Positions 7,261 to 15,170 of a DNA stretch of 17,394 nucleotides are shown piece by piece (position 1 is the stretch's first letter; the number at the start of each line of letters is the position of its first letter). Under the pieces are notes generated by a model. That model ran no database searches and was not told where the DNA came from. It saw only the letters and a list, made by a program, of their open reading frames with translations. The stretch is taken from assembly GCA_964534995.1 (NCBI GenBank), contig CAZHSC010000072.1:1-17394 (forward strand), read 5' to 3'. The stretch comes from JAJTFW01 sp964534995. GTDB taxonomy: Bacteria; Bacteroidota; Bacteroidia; AKYH767-A; OLB10. The translations under genes and the position numbers were made by a program.

Positions 7261-7641
7261 ATGGAGAAGAAATATATTTATGATTTACATGCGGAGCATC
7301 GCGAATGGTTGAACAAAATCGCTTTTTATAAAGATGAAATTAAAATCATGCGGAATCGCCTGGAGGAGGTTGCGGCCAAGAATAATTCAAAGGAGGTGCT
7401 TGCCTTAGTGGAGCATTTTCAAAACCAATTGATTGTTCAGATGGAGCAAAATGACATTCTCAGACATAACGTGAAGGAGTATGAGAATGTAATTGAGACA
7501 CATTTAAATAAGAATGAAACCGCCGCTGATCATACTAAGTGGAATGATCATACCAACATGAGAGACCAGGTAGACACTTATGAGAAAATTTTTAATGATC
7601 TCAGAAAGGAGTTGATCAGTTTTATTGCGAAGTGGATGTGA
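7261..7641 (+). CDS. Small charged helical/coiled-coil protein of unknown function
   Basis: The protein has 126 residues, starting MEKKYIYDLHAEHREW. It has no signal peptide or membrane segment, so it is probably cytoplasmic. It looks almost entirely helical, with heptad-like spacing of Ile/Leu/Val in about residues 17-85 (for example FYKDEIKIMRNRLEEV and LVEHFQNQLIVQMEQND), a short polar break around 85-100 (ETAADHTKWNDHTN), and a final helix ending in IAKWM. It is rich in His (about eight), Glu, Lys and Asn. I recall similar uncharacterised proteins in other Bacteroidota, but no named domain can be assigned. It stands alone with its own promoter and 239 bases of AT-rich spacer before the DUF2267 gene. 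The coding frame is credible from codon content and the absence of competing frames; function is unknown. Confidence 0.75.
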   Translation: MEKKYIYDLHAEHREWLNKIAFYKDEIKIMRNRLEEVAAKNNSKEVLALVEHFQNQLIVQMEQNDILRHNVKEYENVIETHLNKNETAADHTKWNDHTNMRDQVDTYEKIFNDLRKELISFIAKWM

Positions 7642-7880
7642 TTTAATTTTGATTGATACGCGTTTTTTCAACTTTTGACTGTCTGGTTTAGTAGCGTGAG
7701 AATGACTAATCTTATGCTCCTTCCGGGCTGGGTATATGCAAGTATGGTAAGAGGGCGATGTGTGCACTTTGTTATTTCTGATTAACTATTTGTGTTTTTT
7801 TGTAAAGGGATTATTCTGTACTTTTACTACGGTCCAATGGCCGCCGGGTATTTGAACATTAGTAATTAATTTATTTGCAT

Positions 7881-8321
7881 ATGGCTCTTAGATTTGACGA
7901 TTACGCCCTGAAGGGCAAGGCAGTTGTTGCTGAAGTGGCAAAAGAATTGAACACGGACGATACTGACCGTGCCGGCAGGATTTTACGTTGCGTTTTGAGA
8001 GCCTTGCGTAACCGTTTAACAATTGAAGAGTCATTTCAGCTTTTGTCTCAGTTGCCCATGGCAATTAAATCTGTTTATGTAGATGGATGGAAGGTTCGAA
8101 TGAACCCTTCAAAAATTAAACATATTGAAGATTTCAGGACGGAAGTAATGAAGGAAGATGATTTTGCGGCACTCAAGGATTTCTATTATGAGGGTGCGGT
8201 AGATGAAGCCATAAAAGCGGTTTTTAAAGTGCTGGCCCGTCATGTTACACCTGCTGAAATCAGTCATGTAATCAGTGCATTGCCTGCAGAGATACGGTAT
8301 GAACTGGAGGGAGAATCCTGA
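7881..8321 (+). CDS. DUF2267 family protein
   Basis: The 146-residue soluble protein starts MALRFDDYALKGK. It contains two copies of the DUF2267-like helical half. The first runs through VAKELNTDDTDRAGRILRCV, LRALRNRLTIEES and QLPMAIKSVYVDGW. The second runs through DFYYEGAVDEAIKAVFKVL, ARHVTPAEISHVISALP and ends at EIRYELEG. The D-R-A-x-R-I-L and LP-x-x-I-K-x-x-Y pattern is the family hallmark. In other bacteria DUF2267 genes often sit among stress-response genes, but no biochemical activity is established. I chose the ATG at 7881; a TTG two codons earlier is in frame but less likely. It follows the helical-protein gene by 239 bases, and the 199 bases downstream hold no gene. No consensus promoter was found. 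Confidence 0.85.
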   Translation: MALRFDDYALKGKAVVAEVAKELNTDDTDRAGRILRCVLRALRNRLTIEESFQLLSQLPMAIKSVYVDGWKVRMNPSKIKHIEDFRTEVMKEDDFAALKDFYYEGAVDEAIKAVFKVLARHVTPAEISHVISALPAEIRYELEGES

Positions 8322-8463
8322 AAGTTGAGGTGTTAAAAATTTGTTTTCCGCAATCTGAATTTGTTCTCGCAGCATTTTTCTTGCGGTGATGATCATGTAT
8401 AATTAATATTTTGTATTGACGAGGTGGTAATCAACCCGGAATTCAACGACTGCTTAGAGTAAA

Positions 8464-8484
8464 GAAATAAATTGTAATTATTTC
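8464..8484. repeat. Small AT-rich inverted repeat upstream of DUF1800 gene
   Basis: GAAATAA and TTATTTC are separated by seven bases, 36 bases before the ATG at 8521. It could be an operator or a chance palindrome in AT-rich sequence. Confidence 0.2.
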
Positions 8485-8520
8485 CGTTAAACTTATAGTG
8501 TAGGTTTAAATCAAAGGATT

Positions 8521-9915
8521 ATGCCTCGTAAGGATGTTATGCATTTGTACCGACGTGCCGGATTTGGTATGCCCCTAAAGAGGTTGGATGAAAGAAGTAC
8601 GGTTAGTGAAACCTATGCCTACTTGCTTAGCGATTCAAGGCAGTACAGCCCATTGCAAGCAGCAGGACAAACTGAGCAAGTCGCCCCAGGTGAATTTCTA
8701 AAGATGGACGCTGGTGAAAAACGTGACCTTTTAAAAAGCAGGCAGGAGCAAATTAAAAGCCTGAACTATTCGTGGCTGATGAAAATGTGCAGCGGAGAAG
8801 GAGTGTTGCGTGAAAAGATGACGCTTTTCTGGGCGAATCATTTTGCCTGCAGAACAAATAATCCCTTGTTTGCGCAGCAATTGAACAATGTTATTCGTCA
8901 GCATGCACTTGGCGATTACCGCACTTTATTGCTCGAAGTTTCAAAATCGCCGGCCATGCTGCAGTTTTTGAATAATCAGCAAAACCGTAAGGCGCATCCC
9001 AATGAAAATTTCGCAAGGGAATTGCTGGAATTATTTACCCTGGGCCATGGTCATTATACAGAAAAGGATATCAGTGAGGCGGCTAGAGCATTCACCGGGT
9101 GGACCTTTAACCGGGATGGGATTTTTGAGTTCAGGGAGCGGATTCATGATCACGGGATGAAGGAGTTTATGGGGAAAAAGGGAAATTTCAGGGGCGAAGA
9201 TATTATTTCCATTCTTCTGGATCAGGAACAAACGGCACGTCATATTACATCTAAATTCTGGAAGGCATATGTGAATGAAGTGTTGGATGCGGATAGGGTT
9301 AATGCCCTTGCCGGGAAATTATTTACTTCCGGATGGAAAATTGAAGTGTTGTTAAGTGAAGTACTTCTTTCTGATTGGTTTTACGGAGATGAGCATATCG
9401 GTACGCTGATTAAATCACCTATTGAGCTGATGGTGCCCCTGATTCGTGATTTTAAAGTACGTTTTGCCAACTATAATGTACCCATAGGTTTTCAGAAATT
9501 ATTAGGCCAGGTATTATTCAATCCACCCAATGTGGCCGGATGGCCGGGAGGTCGGAATTGGATTGACAGTTCTTCATTGTCATTCAGGATGAGGATGGGC
9601 CGTATTTTGCTTACCGATGAATTGCCGGACAGAATGCCTAAAGATGAAGGTGATAAGAACAACGCTTTTGATGATCCCTTGATGAAACCAGGGCTTAAAA
9701 ACGATGCAAGTCTTTCAGAGGTGAATGCCTATTTTGCTGGAAAGGAGGATAAAAAAAATATCTCACTTGAAATACAGAACTGGTTACTTGCCGTTACGCA
9801 GGTAAATGCCAGCCTCAGGCTGCCTTCAGCTCCTGCAACTTTATCCGACAAAGATTTATTTATTAAAGAATGCATTTTGTTTTATACAACACTTCCCGAA
9901 TTTCAGTTGAGTTAA
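8521..9915 (+). CDS. DUF1800 family protein
   Basis: The protein has 464 residues. The family's markers are all present: the opening HLYRRAGFGMP (8-18), FWANHFACR (103-111), HALGDYRTLLLEVSKSPAML (128-147), NENFARELLELFTLG (161-175), EAARAFTGW (186-194), and near the C-terminus a PPNVAGWPGG-type segment followed by NWIDSS. Function is not established; the family is nearly always encoded next to DUF1501, as here. No signal peptide is visible: the ATG at 8521 is preceded in frame by a stop at 8488 with no other start. The stop codon directly abuts the ATG of the DUF1501 gene, so the two are co-transcribed and probably translationally coupled. The last 60 residues are less conserved. Confidence 0.92.
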   Translation: MPRKDVMHLYRRAGFGMPLKRLDERSTVSETYAYLLSDSRQYSPLQAAGQTEQVAPGEFLKMDAGEKRDLLKSRQEQIKSLNYSWLMKMCSGEGVLREKMTLFWANHFACRTNNPLFAQQLNNVIRQHALGDYRTLLLEVSKSPAMLQFLNNQQNRKAHPNENFARELLELFTLGHGHYTEKDISEAARAFTGWTFNRDGIFEFRERIHDHGMKEFMGKKGNFRGEDIISILLDQEQTARHITSKFWKAYVNEVLDADRVNALAGKLFTSGWKIEVLLSEVLLSDWFYGDEHIGTLIKSPIELMVPLIRDFKVRFANYNVPIGFQKLLGQVLFNPPNVAGWPGGRNWIDSSSLSFRMRMGRILLTDELPDRMPKDEGDKNNAFDDPLMKPGLKNDASLSEVNAYFAGKEDKKNISLEIQNWLLAVTQVNASLRLPSAPATLSDKDLFIKECILFYTTLPEFQLS

Positions 9916-11121
9916 ATGAATATTATCAGCAGAAGAACATTCGTAAAGGGTACAACGCTGGCATCGGCTTCACTGATGCTTCCCGCATTTTTGAAGGCAA
10001 TGTCATTGGGTAATACGGCAGGCGGCTATACAGGAAAAGTACTGATCGTTGTCCAGTTGTCAGGAGGAAATGATGGACTCAATACCCTGATTCCGTTTCG
10101 CAATGACATTTACTACCGAAGCAGGCCTTCCATTTCAATAGCTGCTGACGATGTTTTAAAAATAACCGATCATGCAGGCCTTCATCCTTCTCTCAACAGT
10201 TTAAAGGAAATATTTGAAGCCGGCGATATGTGTATCTTTAATTCGGTTGGATACCCCAACCCTGACCGTTCACATTTCAGGGCTATGGATATCTGGCAAT
10301 CGGGGAGTGGCAGCGATCAGTATTATTCCACAGGTTGGATCGGGCGCTATCTCGATGCCAAATGTGAGAAATGCGCCCTTCCGCATACCGCCATTGAAGC
10401 CGACGATTCACTCAGCCTGGCATTAAAGGGCGAAACCGTTAATGGCATTGCTATTTCAAATCCCGGGAAAATGAAAAAGGCACTTTCCGGAGGATTAATC
10501 GAAGAACTTTCAAAAACCCAGTTCAATGAAATTGAACACGAACAGGCTTCGTATTTGTATAAAGTTTTGAGTGAGGCGAGTCAGTCAGTAAACTACCTGT
10601 ACGCAACTTCCAGGTTATATAAAGCTAAAACAGTATTTCCGGATACGGCATTTGGAAAAGACCTGCGTTTAATCTCCGAACTTATTAATGCCGGTGCTGA
10701 AACTTCGGTGTACTATGTTTCTTTGAGTGGATTTGATACCCACAACAATCAAAAGAATCAGCAGGACCGCTTATTGAAAGTGTATAACGACGGGATGGCA
10801 GCGTTACAAAGTGAATTAAAAATAGGAGGCAGATGGATGGATACCCTTGTGATGTCATTTTCGGAGTTTGGACGTAGAGTGGAGCAGAATGCAAGTGCCG
10901 GCACCGATCATGGCAAGGCAAATCTTGTATTTCTAAACGGAGGGGCTTTAAAAAAGCCGGGCCTGTATAATGACTTACCCACATTGTCTGATCTTGATGA
11001 GGGAGATCTGGCATACAACATTGATTTCAGAAGTATATACGCCAGCATTCTTGATAAATGGTTGCAGGTTGATTCACGGAAAGTGCTCAACTCCGGGTTT
11101 AGGCACCTTGACTTTATATAG
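9916..11121 (+). CDS. DUF1501 family exported protein
   Basis: The protein has 401 residues. The N-terminus carries a twin-arginine-type signal, SRRTFVKG (5-12), then a hydrophobic stretch to about residue 29, predicting Tat export. DUF1501 markers follow: VVQLSGGNDGLNTLIP (45-60), PNPDRSHFRAMDIWQSG (114-130), SLSGFDTHNNQ (269-279), FSEFGRR (315-321), and GTDHGKANLVFLNGG (329-343). Asp274, His276, Asp331 and His332 sit where metal ligands would be expected if, as I recall, the family belongs to the alkaline phosphatase-like superfamily; this would make it a periplasmic or surface metal-dependent hydrolase, but no substrate is known. Its start abuts the stop of the DUF1800 gene. Confidence 0.92.
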   Translation: MNIISRRTFVKGTTLASASLMLPAFLKAMSLGNTAGGYTGKVLIVVQLSGGNDGLNTLIPFRNDIYYRSRPSISIAADDVLKITDHAGLHPSLNSLKEIFEAGDMCIFNSVGYPNPDRSHFRAMDIWQSGSGSDQYYSTGWIGRYLDAKCEKCALPHTAIEADDSLSLALKGETVNGIAISNPGKMKKALSGGLIEELSKTQFNEIEHEQASYLYKVLSEASQSVNYLYATSRLYKAKTVFPDTAFGKDLRLISELINAGAETSVYYVSLSGFDTHNNQKNQQDRLLKVYNDGMAALQSELKIGGRWMDTLVMSFSEFGRRVEQNASAGTDHGKANLVFLNGGALKKPGLYNDLPTLSDLDEGDLAYNIDFRSIYASILDKWLQVDSRKVLNSGFRHLDFI

Positions 11122-11175
11122 GTGTTTGTTGATTATGTCGCTTTTATACCTTCAATTCATATCAGTATAATTTTA

Positions 11176-11183
11176 TATCTTAG
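11176..11183 (+). promoter_or_regulatory. Possible -7 element for the DoxX-like gene
   Basis: TATCTTAG matches TAnnTTTG at all but one position and lies 19 bases before the ATG at 11203. No good -33 element is found at the expected distance. Confidence 0.3.
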
Positions 11184-11202
11184 CCATATAATAAATTAAA
11201 TT

Positions 11203-11601
11203 ATGATACTACAGAATATTAACTGGGCTGGTTTTTTTTGTTCAGCCTTTCTTTCCATTGTATTCCTGCAGTCAGGATTGGATAAATTGATTAACTATAA
11301 AACAGAATTAGGCTGGATCCGCCAGAAATTTGTTAAAAATGCTTTGTATAATTACGTTGGCTTACTGTTTGTATCATTAACCGTTTTTGAATTATTAAGC
11401 GGAGTATTATCTTTTATAGGTGCAATACATGTCCTGAGCAGTGACAATCCATATATTGCCCGCTGGGGTGCCTGGTTCTCTACACTGACTATGTTGATGT
11501 TAATCTTCGGACAAAGGGTGACCAAAGATTATTCCGGGGCTGCTACCCTTGTCCCTTACTTTATTGCCGGACTTATCGGATTATACGCGCTGGCTGCCTG
11601 A
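11203..11601 (+). CDS. DoxX-like four-helix membrane protein
   Basis: The protein has 132 residues with four predicted transmembrane segments at about 8-25, 48-72, 86-103 and 111-131, and a basic loop (KLINYKTELGWIRQKFVKN) after the first. The FLQSGLDKLINY motif after helix 1 matches the family's F-x-x-G-x-x-K-L pattern seen in DoxX/DoxD and related quinone-oxidoreductase-associated proteins. The precise activity is unknown. It starts 81 bases after the DUF1501 gene and probably has its own promoter. The stop codon lies four bases from the convergent subtilase stop. Confidence 0.75.
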   Translation: MILQNINWAGFFCSAFLSIVFLQSGLDKLINYKTELGWIRQKFVKNALYNYVGLLFVSLTVFELLSGVLSFIGAIHVLSSDNPYIARWGAWFSTLTMLMLIFGQRVTKDYSGAATLVPYFIAGLIGLYALAA

Positions 11602-11625
11602 AAAATCAAAGCCGGATCAGCTTTG
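11601..11625 (-). terminator. Hairpin with T-tract terminating the subtilase transcript
   Basis: On the minus strand CAAAGC, a 7-base loop, GCTTTG, then ATTTTT. The stem covers the last codons and stop of the subtilase gene, and the T-tract reaches the stop codon of the convergent DoxX-like gene. A 6-bp stem is short, so strength is uncertain. Confidence 0.4.
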
Positions 11626-13276
11626 TGGTGTATAAGGAATTCTGATTTTTAATTTCCAGTATATAGGTTCCATTGCTGAGTTCAGGCATCAGATCAAATT
11701 TGTTGAGTGCAGATATTGTCACACCAAGACGGCTTTGATAAATTACGCGTCCCGTAATATCCATAATCCTGAAATCAACTTCATCTGTTCCACCTTCCGC
11801 GTAATAAATGAAGGAAAAGGGTGTACTCCCCATCCATGGATTCGGGAAAACATGAATGGAAATGTTGGATGGGATGCTGTATTCTTCCAAATCCAGTAAA
11901 CTGTTTGCCAGCGAAAAATTAGGGATTCCGTATCCCAGTAAAGTGTCGGGAGCTGAAAACTGAGAAGCGCTTCTTTTAACCGCTTCAATAATTTCCATAT
12001 TTCCTTTTTGTGGCCATGCTTGCCATAAGCATGCAACGGCCCCGGCAAGAATCGGGGAGGCAAAAGAAGTTCCATTGCCTTGTATCGCCTGATTATTGCT
12101 AAATGGGGAATACAGCCAGGTGCCCTGTCCAACGGCAGCAACATCGGGTTTAACTCTTCCATCTGCCGATGGTCCATTGCTGCTGAAAAAAGCATAAGCT
12201 CCGGTTTGGTCAACAGCTCCCACGGCAAGAATAGAGTCCGCGTCAGCCGGTGCAATGATGTAGTTCCAAGAGGAGGCACCATCATTACCTGCGCTGTTTA
12301 CAACGAGGATACCTTTACTGGCGGCGATATCGGCGGCAATGGTAACAGGATTAAGATCCCCATTCATATTTTGATAGGAGTGGTTTTGCAATGAATCGTC
12401 AAATAAAGTATATCCTAATGAGCTGTTAATCATATCAGCGCCTGCGCTATCGGCGAATTCAGCGGCAACACTCCAGTTGTATTCTTCAATTATTAATTCA
12501 GAACCGGCATCTTCCGATCGTAACAATATGTAGTTGGCTTCAGGTGCGGTGCCGATCATGGTATCCGGAACATATGCCGCCATGCAGGACAAAACGGAGG
12601 ATCCATGGTGATGGTCATCGTAAACGTCTTGTTCATTATCTACAAAATCCCAGGTATGCTTAATTTGGTTATTGGCAAAAAGATGATTGAAGCAAGTCAT
12701 AAACGGTACATCCAGAAATCCGGCATCCAGCACGGCAATAAGGACACCATTGCCCCTGTATCCGGCGTCATGTAATTGGGTAAGACCCAGCATATTCACC
12801 TGGTCAAATGCAAATCCATAGCTTAATGAAGCATAGGCTTCATTGGCGGATAAACGCCCTTGACCCCGCATCATTTCCTTTTCAAGGTTGAATTTGAAAT
12901 CCTCCTTATGGTTCAGCGGGCGGCCAACATTGCTGCTGGAAACAACATAGGGCAATGAATTAATCGCGTTTAATACGGAAGGACTGGAGGTTTGAATGAT
13001 GACCGCATTGAACCATTTGCTGGTATTTAGCAATTGTGCCCCGGTGTTGATTACTCCCTGTACATATTGCGGATTCACCGGCAGGTCATGCTGGTCGAGA
13101 CTGATTCCCTGCAGGTTTCTTCTGTCGATAGCCCGCTGTGATAAAAACTGCAAGGGATTTGAAAGGGAATAGGGGGAATTATTTTTGTCAGAGAAAAAAA
13201 CCAGGTATTTGTCCTGGCCATAACTAAGTGTAACGATTAGGTGTAATATTATTGTAATTACAGACTTCACTTTCAT
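11606..13276 (-). CDS. Subtilisin-like (S8) serine protease with type IX secretion sorting domain
   Basis: The protein has 556 residues. A signal peptide ends around SYGQ (18-21). An N-terminal prodomain-like region runs to about 150. The catalytic domain shows Asp184 in VLIAVLDAGF, His224 in HHHGSSV, the oxyanion-hole Asn331 in NSAGND, and Ser404 in GNGTSFASP, so the triad is complete. The His motif is HGSSV rather than the common HGTxV. Residues about 472-556 form a Por-type C-terminal sorting domain, beginning SIHVFPNPW and ending TTKLIRL. This is known to direct export by the type IX secretion system of Bacteroidota and removal of the domain at the surface. The start ATG overlaps the stop of the lipoprotein gene by the ATGA arrangement, so the pair is translationally coupled. 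A role in extracellular proteolysis is inferred. Confidence 0.93.
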   Translation of the reverse strand: MKVKSVITIILHLIVTLSYGQDKYLVFFSDKNNSPYSLSNPLQFLSQRAIDRRNLQGISLDQHDLPVNPQYVQGVINTGAQLLNTSKWFNAVIIQTSSPSVLNAINSLPYVVSSSNVGRPLNHKEDFKFNLEKEMMRGQGRLSANEAYASLSYGFAFDQVNMLGLTQLHDAGYRGNGVLIAVLDAGFLDVPFMTCFNHLFANNQIKHTWDFVDNEQDVYDDHHHGSSVLSCMAAYVPDTMIGTAPEANYILLRSEDAGSELIIEEYNWSVAAEFADSAGADMINSSLGYTLFDDSLQNHSYQNMNGDLNPVTIAADIAASKGILVVNSAGNDGASSWNYIIAPADADSILAVGAVDQTGAYAFFSSNGPSADGRVKPDVAAVGQGTWLYSPFSNNQAIQGNGTSFASPILAGAVACLWQAWPQKGNMEIIEAVKRSASQFSAPDTLLGYGIPNFSLANSLLDLEEYSIPSNISIHVFPNPWMGSTPFSFIYYAEGGTDEVDFRIMDITGRVIYQSRLGVTISALNKFDLMPELSNGTYILEIKNQNSLYTTKLIRL

Positions 13277-13962
13277 GGATAATGGGATATTAACTTTTCT
13301 GTATAAATATAGCCAGAAATCGTATCACCCGAAAGAAAATTGAACTCAAGAAAAGAATTCAGGCGATAATACAAGCCAACGGTTGACGCGTATTTTTCCA
13401 GGTCATTTCTGTCATTTAACAGGTTAGCTGGTTCGTCATCCTGGTTGATGGTCACCGTGTTGTTGAAATTCAGGAAATCCGAATTTCCGGGAATACCGCA
13501 TGCAGTGACTTCGTAGGTTTTTGACCCAAATGTATTATAAGCATTGCCGTTCCACCGGGTGCCCGCAGTGCAGGGGAATACCATCTTGATAAGCCTGATG
13601 TTATCTTCAACTGTTTCGGCTCTTTGCCTGTTTCGGAGGGAGGACCATACTTTGTAAATGACCCAGTTGCCCTGATCATCCTGCCTGAATCTTTCAATCC
13701 GCTGCGCGCTTTGCCCCTGGTTATCTATGAAATTACCTGCAATTACTTCCTTGAGGTTATAACTTACGGTGTCTTTTATGCCTGAAAATGGATCCCAGTA
13801 AACCGAATCGATACGATAAATACGTGTAAGCCCTGAGTCCGTTGGAAAGTACTCCCAGCCCGGCATCTTTTCCAATGATGCCACGTTTTCTTCTTCTTTT
13901 GTACAGGACGCGAAAGCAAGCGTGATGCCGGTAAATAAGAGGTATTTCAGAAAGATTCTCAT
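13273..13962 (-). CDS. Lipoprotein of unknown function coupled to the subtilase
   Basis: The protein has 229 residues with a lipoprotein signal: a basic start MRIFLKYL, a hydrophobic core, and the lipobox FASC with Cys20 as the acylated residue. CTKEEEN follows, a charged stretch after Cys that in Bacteroidota can act as a surface-export signal. The mature part is probably beta-rich, with repeated short strands (for example RIYRIDSVYWDP, GNWVIYKVWSSL, KTYEVTACG) and two further Cys residues (131 and 156) that could form a disulfide. I do not recognise a named domain. The gene follows mnmA by 55 bases on the same strand and overlaps the subtilase start by four bases. A functional link with the protease (substrate capture, chaperone or inhibitor) is possible but unproven. 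Confidence 0.8.
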   Translation of the reverse strand: MRIFLKYLLFTGITLAFASCTKEEENVASLEKMPGWEYFPTDSGLTRIYRIDSVYWDPFSGIKDTVSYNLKEVIAGNFIDNQGQSAQRIERFRQDDQGNWVIYKVWSSLRNRQRAETVEDNIRLIKMVFPCTAGTRWNGNAYNTFGSKTYEVTACGIPGNSDFLNFNNTVTINQDDEPANLLNDRNDLEKYASTVGLYYRLNSFLEFNFLSGDTISGYIYTEKLISHYP

Positions 13963-14017
13963 GAATATATTTTAAAACATTTTTACGGTTTTAAATCTTT
14001 AAAGTTCATTTTTCAGA

Positions 14018-15106
14018 TTATTCAATGAATCCGCCTCCCACTACATCATCATTTTCATAAAACACCGCACTTTGACCGGGAGCCACCGCTTTTACCGGAG
14101 CATAGAAGTTTACGAGGATATGGCTGCCATCGCGCATAATGTTGCCCATTGTTCCCGCGTCTTTATACCGGATCTTGGTAAGTACCTCTAAAGGGCTATC
14201 CGGTAATACACTGTATTTTATAAAGTTAGCATTTCTTACTTTCATTTGCTGCTGATGCAAATCATGCAATTCGCCCAGTACAACTGTATTTGAGTCGGGT
14301 AAAATTTCAGTAACGTAGAGTGCTGAACCATGCGCAATTTCCAGCCCCTTCCGCTGCCCAATGGTATAGAATGGATAACCCTTGTGTCGGCCTAGTATTT
14401 TACCATTTTTATCAATAAAACTGCCCCCATCAAGTCTGGCTTCAAGTTCAGGTACTTTGTGTTTAAGAAAGGTCCTGTAATCATTGTCAGGAATGAAGCA
14501 AATTTCATAGCTTTCATTTTTATTGGCCAGGTCATGTAAACCCATATCCCTTGCCATTTGACGAATTTCACTTTTTTCAAATCCCCCTACCGGAAAGAGT
14601 GTTCTTGAAAGGCATTTTTGGCTCACTCCCCATAAAACATAACTCTGATCCTTGGTGTGGTCACGCCCTTTGGAAATAACAAATCTGCCATTTTCCTCTC
14701 TGATGTTGGCATAATGACCGGTGGCAATATAGTCGCAGTTCAACATATCGGCCCTTTTAAGCAGAGCCTCCCATTTAATATGGGTATTGCACATCACACA
14801 GGGATTGGGCGTTCTCCCGGCTAAGTACTCTTCAACAAAGTTGTCAATAACTGAATCACCAAACTCTTCACGTATATCTAAAATATAGTGAGGAAAACCA
14901 TACTGAACCGCGATACTTCGGGCGTCATTGATGGAGTCAAGACTGCAGCAACCTGTTTCCTTTTTGTTGCTTCCTGCCGATGCATAATCCCATGTTTTCA
15001 TAGTAATTCCTACTATTTCATATCCGGCCTGATGCAGTAATATGGCAGCAACGGAACTGTCAATTCCTCCGCTCATCGCCATTAAAACCCTTCCTTTAGT
15101 ATTCAT
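14018..15106 (-). CDS. mnmA: tRNA-specific 2-thiouridylase MnmA
   Basis: The 362-residue enzyme makes 2-thiouridine at U34 of Lys, Glu and Gln tRNAs, using ATP and a persulfide relay. The adenylating PP-loop SGGIDSS is at 12-18. The catalytic Cys is Cys106 in NPCVMCNTHIKW, and the persulfide Cys is Cys203 in SYEICFIPDNDY; their spacing of 97 residues equals that of the E. coli enzyme. ATGHYA (128-133), GGxxKSEIR-like GGFEKSEIR, and YTIGQRKGL are further family motifs, and the C-terminal beta-barrel ends with GQSAVFYEND. I chose the ATG at 15106, which is preceded by GGAAGG; an in-frame TTG at 15118 falls inside a promoter element. The gene follows the ABC exporter and may share transcripts with the lipoprotein and subtilase. 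Confidence 0.96.
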   Translation of the reverse strand: MNTKGRVLMAMSGGIDSSVAAILLHQAGYEIVGITMKTWDYASAGSNKKETGCCSLDSINDARSIAVQYGFPHYILDIREEFGDSVIDNFVEEYLAGRTPNPCVMCNTHIKWEALLKRADMLNCDYIATGHYANIREENGRFVISKGRDHTKDQSYVLWGVSQKCLSRTLFPVGGFEKSEIRQMARDMGLHDLANKNESYEICFIPDNDYRTFLKHKVPELEARLDGGSFIDKNGKILGRHKGYPFYTIGQRKGLEIAHGSALYVTEILPDSNTVVLGELHDLHQQQMKVRNANFIKYSVLPDSPLEVLTKIRYKDAGTMGNIMRDGSHILVNFYAPVKAVAPGQSAVFYENDDVVGGGFIE

Positions 15107-15115
15107 AATACCTTC

Positions 15116-15123
15116 CAAAGATA
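15116..15123 (-). promoter_or_regulatory. -7 promoter element for mnmA
   Basis: TATCTTTG on the minus strand is a full TAnnTTTG match, nine bases before the ATG at 15106. No clear TTTG lies 19-21 bases upstream. The position implies a very short leader. Confidence 0.4.
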
Positions 15124-15170
15124 AGTAAAATAATTTTCAGGAAGATAATAAAGTGTTGATATGTAATGGC

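Noticed and set aside
10685..11090. Minus-strand frames within the DUF1501 gene
   Set aside because: They overlap a well-conserved coding sequence and show no family features.
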